A stretch of 64,000 nt of DNA from DATFVA01 sp963832715 (GTDB taxonomy: Bacteria; Bacteroidota; Ignavibacteria; Ignavibacteriales; Ignavibacteriaceae): NCBI GenBank assembly GCA_963832715.1, contig CAWHVB010000005.1, positions 248,001 to 312,000 of the forward strand, read 5' to 3'. This document shows, one piece after another, positions 1 to 7,248 of this stretch; positions within the stretch are counted from its first letter, which is position 1; the number at the start of each line of letters is the position of its first letter. A program made the position numbers and the translations under genes. Below the pieces are notes generated by a model. The model worked only from the letters and a program-made list of their open reading frames with translations. It searched no databases and was not told the origin of the DNA.

Positions 1-850
1 TCTCGGCAGATCGTTCTGCAGCCGCTCCGGGTAGGTTAAAGCGTACTGGATAGGCAGTTTCATATCAGGCAATCCCATCTGGGCTTTAACAGATCCGTCA
101 ACAAACTGGACCATGGAATGAATAATTGACTGCGGATGAATTACTACATCAATCTTTTCTTCAGGCAGGTTGAATAGCCAGTGAGCTTCTATTACTTCGA
201 GTCCCTTATTCATCATTGTAGCCGAATCGATCGTAATCTTATTTCCCATTTTCCAGTTGGGATGATTAAGAGCTTCTTCAACAGTTACATCATTAAAATC
301 GTTCTTATTAACTTCCCGGAAAGGTCCTCCCGATGCAGTTAATATAAGCTTTTCTACCTCAGCAGGATTTTCTCCAGTCATACACTGAAATATGGCGCTG
401 TGTTCTGAATCTACAGGAATAATTTCAGCTCTGTATTTTTCGGCAAGGGTTTTTACCAGTTCGCCGGCAACGACCAGAGTCTCTTTATTTGCAAGTGCGA
501 TTCTTTTTCCGCGTTTGATTGCTTCAACGGTGGGTATTAATCCGGCAAACCCTACCATTGCACCGATTAGTATGTCGTAATCCAGGTTTGAGGCTGCATA
601 ATGAAGCCCTTCCTCACCAGTTAACACTTTCGTATGGCTTTCTATCCTGCTTTCCAGTTCAGAGGCAAGCTTCCTGTCTTTTACCACCACAATGGGAGGA
701 TTGAATTCTTTTATTTGCGGCTCCAGCAGATCTATCCGGGTATTGACGGTCAATGCGGCAATCCTGAACTTGTCAGGGAAGTTTCTGATCACATTTAAAG
801 CATTTATGCCTATGGAACCTGTAGAACCGAGAATTAAATATATTTTTCAT
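1..850 (-). CDS. dxr: 1-deoxy-D-xylulose 5-phosphate reductoisomerase, partial, with frame problem at the start
   Basis: Dxr converts DXP to 2-C-methyl-D-erythritol 4-phosphate with NADPH in the MEP isoprenoid pathway (cytosolic). The minus-strand frame from about 834 down to 1 reads an N-terminal NADPH-binding LGSTGSIG motif, then ASGGPFR, NHPNWKMG and SATMMNKGLE, all hallmarks of Dxr. About 278 codons are present of the usual ~385; the C-terminus lies beyond the left edge. The dxr frame has no ATG. It runs back into a TGA at 847-849, while the ATG at 848-850 (MKNI...) is one base out of frame. Removing one T from the TTT at about 836-838 would give MKNILILGSTGSIG, a textbook N-terminus. A one-base indel or an unusual start codon are the alternatives. 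Family identity is certain; the start is not. Confidence 0.93.
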
Positions 851-1083
851 TCTAACTATTTAAAAACAGACATTAAAAGTAACTAAGTACGCCTTTTATA
901 GCAATGTATTTCTATCCCTTCGCCTGAAAATTAAACAGAGCTGGCGCGGCACTTTTTGCCGGCTTTAATCACTACTTAAAAAATTAAACTTTAGGAAGTA
1001 CTGTATATGTGATGATTTTATCACTGTCTCTGATTAGTTTAAACACGAATTACAAATAAATAATTCATTTTCCCGAGGAGTTT

Positions 1084-2214
1084 ATGAAATTGTTCCAATC
1101 TTTACTTTTAGTTCTTTTTTTACTTCTGTTTGTTTCAGAAAGTTATTCATTGCCCAGGTATGCTCTCCGAATGGGTGGAACATGCGCCGATTGTCATGTT
1201 AATCCGACAGGCGGATTAATGAGGAACTCGGGCGGATGGAATTTTGGAAAGAACGTCCTGCCTATGGAAAGACCTAGTAAAGAATTCCCTATGAGCAATA
1301 AGCTAAATGAAAATATTCAGTTCGGACTTGATTTCAGGGGAAACGGATTGCTTTACATTACGGATTCAACAAAACGAATCGATTTTCAGAGGATGACCGG
1401 TTCTGTTTATACTAATGTCGATTTTTCTGAAAAAATAAGTGCTTTTGCACGGTATGACTTTATCTGGCAGATATGGGAAGCTTATGGAATTGCTCATATA
1501 CTTCCCAACGATGGTTATATAAAAGGCGGAAGTTTTACACCTAATTATGGGATCAGGCTCGATGATCATACTGCTTATACGCGTGGCGGGGACCTCGGAA
1601 TTGTTACTCCCGGTGCTTCAAAAAGAGGCTTAATTTTCGACCCGCGGTATGTTGAGAGCGGGATAGAGGTAGGACAGTATATTTCGAATTTTGCACTGAT
1701 TACAGCAAGCGTTGGTAATTCTCATTCTCCAAGTGTTTTTGTAACTGACCCTACCTATACTGCAAACCTTCTTCTCTATCCTACGGTTTCCGATGTCGCC
1801 GCTTTAATGCTCGGCGGATCTGTGGCTGTTTTCAAACAGCAGACATTCACAGGCTCAACTGTGAAATTCCCTGAGGTTCAGATGTATGGAGGTTATGCCG
1901 GAATTGGAATAGGCGACTTTACTCTTATGGGTGAGTATGATATCGCAAATAATTATGTTAAACAGGATTCCGCTTCTACAGCATTGATGATTGAAGCTGC
2001 CTATAGGCTTGTAAAAGGTGTTGAGGCCGTAGTCAGATATGACCGTTTTGATCCGCTGACTTCGAGGGACAAAGATGATATCAGCAGACTGATCGTGGGC
2101 TTTGAGGTTCATCCGTATAGCTTTGTTGAAATTCGTCCTCAGTACCGCTTCCAGATGGAACATCCATCAATAATGAATGATACTTTCCTGGTTCAGTTCC
2201 ATTTGTGGTATTAG
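1084..2214 (+). CDS. Secreted one-heme (CxxCH) protein with outer-membrane beta-barrel-like body
   Basis: Residues 1-22 form a signal peptide (hydrophobic run of Leu/Phe/Val, then SYS). Shortly after it comes CADCH (about residues 34-38), a classical CxxCH covalent heme c site. The remaining ~330 residues are rich in alternating aromatic and hydrophobic strands and glycine, with no further CxxCH. The protein ends FHLWY, an aromatic C-terminus typical of outer-membrane barrels. This suggests a periplasmic heme plug attached to a barrel, possibly an electron-transfer or porin-like protein. A GAGG ribosome-binding site lies a few bases before the ATG. No partner cytochrome genes flank it. I do not recognise a named family; the function is inference from motif and architecture. 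Confidence 0.75.
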   Translation: MKLFQSLLLVLFLLLFVSESYSLPRYALRMGGTCADCHVNPTGGLMRNSGGWNFGKNVLPMERPSKEFPMSNKLNENIQFGLDFRGNGLLYITDSTKRIDFQRMTGSVYTNVDFSEKISAFARYDFIWQIWEAYGIAHILPNDGYIKGGSFTPNYGIRLDDHTAYTRGGDLGIVTPGASKRGLIFDPRYVESGIEVGQYISNFALITASVGNSHSPSVFVTDPTYTANLLLYPTVSDVAALMLGGSVAVFKQQTFTGSTVKFPEVQMYGGYAGIGIGDFTLMGEYDIANNYVKQDSASTALMIEAAYRLVKGVEAVVRYDRFDPLTSRDKDDISRLIVGFEVHPYSFVEIRPQYRFQMEHPSIMNDTFLVQFHLWY

Positions 2215-2399
2215 AACTTAACGTAAGCGATATTGTTGAGACTCGGGTAAGGGATTCATTTATTTTATCAGGTATTGTGAGTAGATGGATTCAGCAAATT
2301 AATTTTACGAATTAAGGTGTTGATGCATTGAATAATCATTTTGCGACTGAAATGGAATTTTGTTCAGATCTGGATCGTAAAAAATTGCAAAATGAGACA

Positions 2400-2413
2400 C
2401 TGACATTTTGTCA
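2400..2413. repeat. Palindromic 14-mer, copy 1 (TGACA-TTT-TGTCA)
   Basis: CTGACATTTTGTCA has perfect 5-bp inverted arms around TTT. An identical copy starts exactly 140 bp downstream at 2540. It could be a regulator binding site for the gene at 2726, or a duplication scar. The role is unknown. Confidence 0.6.
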
Positions 2414-2635
2414 TATATTAATTTTTTCAACAGCATAAAATTGCGTTTTTTCGGAGTTTTTAGCGTGTATCATTTTGAGTCCTTCTCCGTTCCTTCTCGC
2501 GTCATAACTCCGTTCTAATTCCGGCATAATACCCAGTGACTGACATTTTGTCAAAATGTTAAATATTTCAACATAAATCCGATCTGGTAATTCAAAATAT
2601 TTCCCATCTGATTTCTTAATTAACATCTCAATCAA
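2411..2635 (-). CDS. Small ORF, possible antitoxin remnant
   Basis: This 74-codon ORF lies in the gap between the heme-barrel gene and the ferritin-VIT1 gene. Its first ~40 residues (KKSDGKYFELP..., ILTKCQSLGIMP) faintly resemble the N-terminal segment of excisionase-type DNA-binding antitoxins. The helix-turn-helix that should follow is not recognisable, and the tail is basic and low in hydrophobics. Two copies of a palindromic 14-mer lie inside it and at its stop codon. It may be a decayed antitoxin fragment or simply non-coding. No toxin gene adjoins it. Confidence 0.25.
   Translation of the reverse strand: MIEMLIKKSDGKYFELPDRIYVEIFNILTKCQSLGIMPELERSYDARRNGEGLKMIHAKNSEKTQFYAVEKINI
2540..2553. 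repeat. Palindromic 14-mer, copy 2
   Basis: Identical to the 14-mer at 2400-2413, with the same TGACA/TGTCA arms. It lies about 170 bp upstream of the ferritin-VIT1 start, so it could be an operator, but no regulator can be assigned. Confidence 0.6.
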
Positions 2636-2725
2636 TTAATCGGTTATTCCGCAATTCAACTGATACGCACACCTTATTATTTCCCAAATCTTTTTATTTT
2701 TACTATTCAAAAACCCAGGTAAATA

Positions 2726-3835
2726 ATGGCTGAAAATCAATCAATCCCGGTCTGGAAAGAGCACCTCCAGGAAGAGATAGATGCGTCCTATCTTTATAAG
2801 GTCCTCTCGGGAGTGGAACCTGACGCGAAACAAAAGGACATATATTCCAGGCTTTCCGAAATCGAACAAAAACACATGAAGGCCTGGCGTGATTTATTGA
2901 TAAAGCATGGTGCAAAACTTAAACCAGAAAAACCATCCTTCAAGGCAAGGTCGCTTGTCTGGCTTTCAAACCGTTTTGGTCCGTGGATCCTTGCCAGGGC
3001 TTTAATGAATGAAGAAGCTGAAGAGGTCCGCTCTTACCTCAGTCTTCATAAAACAAGCTCAGATAAAGAAACAAAAGACATCGCACTGCAGCTTGCGAAG
3101 GATTCTGCCGAGCACGCAAATAAGCTGATGGATATTAAGGGAACTACTGAAGAACCATGGCATCGTTCGGAATCTGGAGGTTTGCTCAGAAACGTTGTTT
3201 ACGGATTTAACGATGGACTAACAGCTAACTTTGGTCTTCTTGCAGGAGTTATCGGTGCAGCCGTTGCACCCCATATAATTTTAATATCAGGTATATCAGG
3301 AATGATTGCCGATGCTCTATCAATGGGTTCTTCCGGGTACCTTGCCGCAATTAGTGAGAAGGAAGTTTATGATCACGAACGCAAGATGGAAAAGGAGGAG
3401 ATCCTCCTTATGCCGGAACTTGAAACCGAAGAGCTTGCGCTGATCTATGAATCCAAGGGAATGAGTAAAGATGATGCAGCTAATCTGGCGGTCGAAGTAA
3501 TGAAAGATCCCGCCCAGGCGCTCGAAGAGAAAGTAAGGATAGAGCTTGGCATCAATGAAGCAAATATGAGTCCTTTCCGTGAAGGATGGATAACCGGACT
3601 TGCTACAGCAATCGGTGCTCTTATTCCCGTCTTCCCGTTTTTCTTCCTTACAGGTTCAGCTGCAATATGGACCGCATTTACTATAGCTATGCTTGCACAT
3701 TTCGGCGTCGGTGCTGCAAGAAGTTTCTTTACAGGCAGAGGAATATTCCGCAGCGGATTCGATATGTTCGTGGTGGGTTTCGGTATCGCAGCGGCAGGCT
3801 ACTTTATAGGAGAATTTATCTCCAAGTTCTTTTGA
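2726..3835 (+). CDS. Ferritin-like/VIT1 fusion (MbfA-type membrane ferritin, iron or manganese exporter)
   Basis: Residues ~5-145 are a rubrerythrin-like four-helix ferritin domain with diiron-type motifs (EEID, EQKH, EAEE, AEHA). Residues ~150-369 are a VIT1/CCC1 membrane domain with several transmembrane helices, the FNDGLTANFGLLAG segment, and a charged loop (EKEVYDHERKMEKEE) of the kind used for metal binding in that family. In characterised MbfA proteins the ferritin part senses or oxidises Fe(II) and the VIT1 part exports iron across the inner membrane, protecting against peroxide. The gene ends one base before the stop of the convergent PEP carboxylase gene, with no intergenic gap. Family call is strong; substrate is inferred. 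Confidence 0.88.
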   Translation: MAENQSIPVWKEHLQEEIDASYLYKVLSGVEPDAKQKDIYSRLSEIEQKHMKAWRDLLIKHGAKLKPEKPSFKARSLVWLSNRFGPWILARALMNEEAEEVRSYLSLHKTSSDKETKDIALQLAKDSAEHANKLMDIKGTTEEPWHRSESGGLLRNVVYGFNDGLTANFGLLAGVIGAAVAPHIILISGISGMIADALSMGSSGYLAAISEKEVYDHERKMEKEEILLMPELETEELALIYESKGMSKDDAANLAVEVMKDPAQALEEKVRIELGINEANMSPFREGWITGLATAIGALIPVFPFFFLTGSAAIWTAFTIAMLAHFGVGAARSFFTGRGIFRSGFDMFVVGFGIAAAGYFIGEFISKFF

Positions 3836-6382
3836 TCAGGCTGAGTTTCTGCTTGCGTTTATATTTCCATATAATGATCTCTGAACTATTTTTTCATAGG
3901 TCTCTGCATCGGAAGTATTCTGTTCAATTTTCTGCAGGGCATACTGCTGAATAACAAGAAGGGGAAGTACCAGCTGTTCTCTTATCTTAATTGAATCTCT
4001 CGTAACCGGATCTTCCTCCATCAGAGAGCTGTAACCGGAAATAAGCAGCGTCATTTCCTTTGAAAGCTTGTATTCATTGTAAAGTATGTTCCAGAATTCT
4101 TTATACTCCTTATCCTTTGCTATGTAAGCTGTTAATTCAAAATTACATTTAAGGAGCGACATCATGCTGTTTAGGATTAATGCCTGAAAGTATGATGCTT
4201 CCCTGAATAGTTTCTTCAGGTCGTTTAGTTTTCCTTCATCCGCTAAAGTCTTGATCGCTGTTCCTGCACCGAAATAACCGGGAACATTCTGCTTAAGCTG
4301 GCTCCACGAGCCGACGAAAGGAATAGCACGCAGATCCTTTAAATCCAGTTCTTTCTTCGTTCCTCTTTTAGCCGGTCTGCTTCCGATATTTGTTCTTCCG
4401 TAATACTTTAATGTGCTTTTATTTTCCAGGTAAGGTACAAACATTTTATGGTTCTTAAGTTCATTGTATTTTTCATAACTTCTTTGTGCAAGGGTCTCAA
4501 TCAGTTCTCTTGACTCTTCGGAAATTAAATTTTCTCCGGCATACAGACTATTATATAATCCGGCAGTAATTAGCTGTTCACAATTATTAATAAAATGCTC
4601 TTTGGTGCCGTATTTACTTGTTATCGTTTGTCCCTGGATTGTTAATTGAATAGCATGGTTCGCTATCTTCGGTCCCTGCGCAGCATAAAAACGGTGTGTC
4701 TTCCCTCCGCCCCGTGCAGGAGGACCTCCTCTGCCGTCAAAGAATACTGCTTCAATGTTATACTCCCTGCATACTGAGGTCAGCTTCTCTTTTGTTTTAA
4801 ATATCGACCAGTTTGCCTTCAGGTAGCCGCCGTCCTTTGTTCCGTCCGAGAATCCGAGCATTATTGTCTGCCTGTTCCCACGATTCTTTATATGCTGCCT
4901 GTATTCAGGTATTTCAAAGAGTTCTTTCATTATGAATTCAGAATTTTTCATCCCTTCCATTGATTCAAATAATGGGATTATATCGAAAGGTATCTTACCT
5001 TCGCTCCATCCGCACCACCTTAAAAGTGCAAATACGAATAACACCGAAAAAATATCTTCAGAATTGCTGATAACATACCGGCAGCATCCTTCCTCTCCGT
5101 TCTTCTCCTGAATATGCTTAAGCTGTTTAATTGTTTTAATGGTGTCTTTTATCAGCTTATCTTCATATTGGTCGGGGTTAATACGGAACCATTTATGTGT
5201 AAGTATAGAAACAAGTTCTTTACGTGAGAATTTATCCGGACTATTTGAAACAGACTTCTGCTTCTTAAGTATTTCCTCAACAGTTTTTTTGTGAACGCTG
5301 TGATTCTGCCTGATATCAAGAGAAGCAAAATGGGTTTTGAAAATCCTTACCCTATCTATAAGACTATCAAGCTCTTCCAGGTAAAGACTGTTGTATTTTT
5401 TTATGAGTGTCTCTCTTACAGCATATAGCGGTTTAATAATATCATCATACTTTAGTACTTCATCAGGATTAAACCTTGATGAGGATAGTTTTGCAGCAAG
5501 TCCTGATATATTATCCTGGATATCCCTGAAGGTCAGCTTCTTTGAAAGGTCCTTAACATCCCTGTAATAGCATTTCATCAGAGTCATACGGAGTTCATCC
5601 GCAACGGCAGCAGTGGTATCCGAGGTAACATACGGGTTCCCGTCGCGGTCGCCTCCCGGCCAGAAACCTAATTGAATTATGTTCGTATTATCGAAATCTC
5701 TGTCGGGTACATTCCTTTTAATTTTATTGTAGAGTTCTCCCGCGGCATCATAATAGACGCTTCTTAGAAAGTAGATAATATTTTTAGCTTCGTCCAGCGG
5801 GGTCGGCTTTTTTGCATTAACAAGGGATGTTAGTCCCAGCTGCTGTAAAGTGAGATCCATTCCCGGTATATCATTCTCAGTCACAAGGTTTCTTAATTTT
5901 GCTATTATATCAAGGACAGGGGGTGAATAGAATTGCGTAGGGTGTGCTGTAAAAACAATCCGGATGCTGAAATTCGAAAGCGTTTCATAAATTCCGGTTC
6001 TTGTTTTTGTGGTATCGGAAAGATTTATGTAATCCTTCAGCGACAGGCTATCTTCATGCTTTAATATCTGCGGAAAAGCCGCATCTTCAATACTGTCGTA
6101 TAATACTATCTGTCTTTCGATATACTGTATTACCCTGAACATAAAGTCGATCTTCTCTTCTTCAGTCTTGAGATTAGCGTGACTATTAAAGAATGACTCC
6201 ATTATGGTCAGTGGATCCTTGCCGGAATCCAGTTCCCGTTTGAATATAGTCTGCATCAAAGGAATTAACATTCCTATATTACTAATACTGCGGAACGGAA
6301 GGTTCAGGAAAAGACTGTTGTAAATGTTAAACTTATTCTTTACCGAACGCTCAAATTCTTTTTCTTTTATGGTATTGCTCAT
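3836..6382 (-). CDS. ppc: Phosphoenolpyruvate carboxylase, divergent short form
   Basis: Catalyses PEP + bicarbonate to oxaloacetate + phosphate, an anaplerotic step in the cytosol. Visible family motifs are FTAHPT (about residues 144-149, catalytic His ~147), GGDRDGNPYVT, LGFSDGTKDGGY and a glycine/arginine loop GRGGPPARGGG. It has 848 residues against about 880-920 in enterobacterial enzymes. Oddities: FTAHPTQ replaces the usual FTAHPTE, the loop has PPA in place of the usual (S/T)VG, and the C-terminus ends RNSA rather than the near-invariant NTG. Other parts are well conserved, so I read it as a divergent clade rather than a pseudogene. It converges on the ferritin-VIT1 gene with no gap. 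Confidence 0.93.
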   Translation of the reverse strand: MSNTIKEKEFERSVKNKFNIYNSLFLNLPFRSISNIGMLIPLMQTIFKRELDSGKDPLTIMESFFNSHANLKTEEEKIDFMFRVIQYIERQIVLYDSIEDAAFPQILKHEDSLSLKDYINLSDTTKTRTGIYETLSNFSIRIVFTAHPTQFYSPPVLDIIAKLRNLVTENDIPGMDLTLQQLGLTSLVNAKKPTPLDEAKNIIYFLRSVYYDAAGELYNKIKRNVPDRDFDNTNIIQLGFWPGGDRDGNPYVTSDTTAAVADELRMTLMKCYYRDVKDLSKKLTFRDIQDNISGLAAKLSSSRFNPDEVLKYDDIIKPLYAVRETLIKKYNSLYLEELDSLIDRVRIFKTHFASLDIRQNHSVHKKTVEEILKKQKSVSNSPDKFSRKELVSILTHKWFRINPDQYEDKLIKDTIKTIKQLKHIQEKNGEEGCCRYVISNSEDIFSVLFVFALLRWCGWSEGKIPFDIIPLFESMEGMKNSEFIMKELFEIPEYRQHIKNRGNRQTIMLGFSDGTKDGGYLKANWSIFKTKEKLTSVCREYNIEAVFFDGRGGPPARGGGKTHRFYAAQGPKIANHAIQLTIQGQTITSKYGTKEHFINNCEQLITAGLYNSLYAGENLISEESRELIETLAQRSYEKYNELKNHKMFVPYLENKSTLKYYGRTNIGSRPAKRGTKKELDLKDLRAIPFVGSWSQLKQNVPGYFGAGTAIKTLADEGKLNDLKKLFREASYFQALILNSMMSLLKCNFELTAYIAKDKEYKEFWNILYNEYKLSKEMTLLISGYSSLMEEDPVTRDSIKIREQLVLPLLVIQQYALQKIEQNTSDAETYEKIVQRSLYGNINASRNSA

Positions 6383-6603
6383 CTCTGTAGCTTAATAGTG
6401 TTATTAAAAGTAAATAAAACTAACCAAGCACTCAAATGAGAAAATTTTCCTCGGGCGGCCTGATGGAATAAGGCTGAGTCATTAAAATCTATTGTCATAT
6501 CACGGTGCCGGGGGTGGAATGAAACTTCAGGGAGTTAAACTTAGAATGTATCCCGGCGCTGGTGTGGAGAAATGCCTGGGGTATCAGCAAGCGGGGACCA
6601 GGC

Positions 6604-6834
6604 TTAAGAAAAATGTGAAGTGTACCTATCCAGCAAATTCCTAATCACTTTCTGGTATTGGCTGCCATGCTGTCTGGCTATTTTTTTAAAGAACTCAACG
6701 CTTGATATGCTCAAATTCAAAGTAACTTTTACCGTTTGCTCCTTCAAAACCAGATCTTCCGGTTTCGGTAAGAAATCCTTTATAATCTCAACTTCTCCGA
6801 TTTTTTCGTCACTATATTTTATTTTCTTTTTCAT
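6604..6834 (-). CDS. BrnA/CopG-like antitoxin
   Basis: About 76 residues from the ATG at 6832-6834. An upstream TTG at 6868-6870 is possible, but the ATG has a GGAGGAAAG ribosome-binding site before it. The N-terminal half is charged. The C-terminal half (QTVKVTLNLSISSVEFFKKIARQHGSQ, described here as the strand-helix-helix region, residues ~36-60) fits a ribbon-helix-helix fold as in BrnA and CopG. The start overlaps the end of the upstream BrnT toxin gene by about 23 bases, so the two are translationally coupled. Expected role: neutralise the RNase toxin and repress the operon through the palindrome at 7131-7150. Confidence 0.75.
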   Translation of the reverse strand: MKKKIKYSDEKIGEVEIIKDFLPKPEDLVLKEQTVKVTLNLSISSVEFFKKIARQHGSQYQKVIRNLLDRYTSHFS

Positions 6835-7099
6835 AAATCGATTTACCTTTCCTCCAGTATCCTGCCCCAATGATTCTGATTATGTTATTTCTGTATGTAA
6901 AACGGACTGTAACCACATCATTTTGAATTTTACCAAAGCAATAATACCTTTCCTCATCTATGCTATGTTCTAAATCCTTAGCAATTATTCTGTACTTATC
7001 ATTGAATGCGTACTGTGCTTCTTCGAAAGAAATTCCATGCTTCTGCATGTTAAGTATATTCTTAATTTCGTCCCACTCAAAAGAGGAAGTTGAAGACAA
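6812..7099 (-). CDS. brnT: BrnT-family ribonuclease toxin
   Basis: 95 residues with the BrnT pattern: FEWDEIKN near the N-terminus, KHGISFEEAQYAF, an acidic EHSIDEERYYCFG segment, then VTVRFTYRNNIIRIIGAGY and a basic tail. BrnT toxins are RelE-fold ribonucleases that stop translation. The start is TTG at 7097-7099; no in-frame ATG precedes the FEWD motif. The toxin is encoded first and its antitoxin second, the usual order for brnTA. A perfect palindrome lies 31 bases upstream. Family call is strong; activity is inferred. Confidence 0.85.
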   Translation of the reverse strand: MSSTSSFEWDEIKNILNMQKHGISFEEAQYAFNDKYRIIAKDLEHSIDEERYYCFGKIQNDVVTVRFTYRNNIIRIIGAGYWRKGKSIYEKENKI

Positions 7100-7130
7100 T
7101 ATCAGGACTTTCGTTAATTAGCTCCTAAAT

Positions 7131-7150
7131 ATACATATATTTATATGTAT
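7131..7150. promoter_or_regulatory. Palindromic operator of the toxin-antitoxin operon
   Basis: Perfect 9-bp arms (ATACATATA / TATATGTAT) flank a TT centre, 31 bases upstream of the brnT start codon. Position and symmetry fit a site for autoregulation by a dimeric ribbon-helix-helix antitoxin. The AT-rich content also fits overlap with the promoter. Confidence 0.6.
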
Positions 7151-7248
7151 AATCTACCATATAATTCATAATAATACCACAAAGATATTCTATACTACAG
7201 GAGGAACAAATCATATTCCTGATGGTATTAATTGAGTAGTTTATTCCC

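Noticed and set aside
6620..6973. 117-codon plus-strand ORF across the toxin-antitoxin genes
   Set aside because: It is antisense to two well-supported overlapping genes and is low-complexity hydrophobic.
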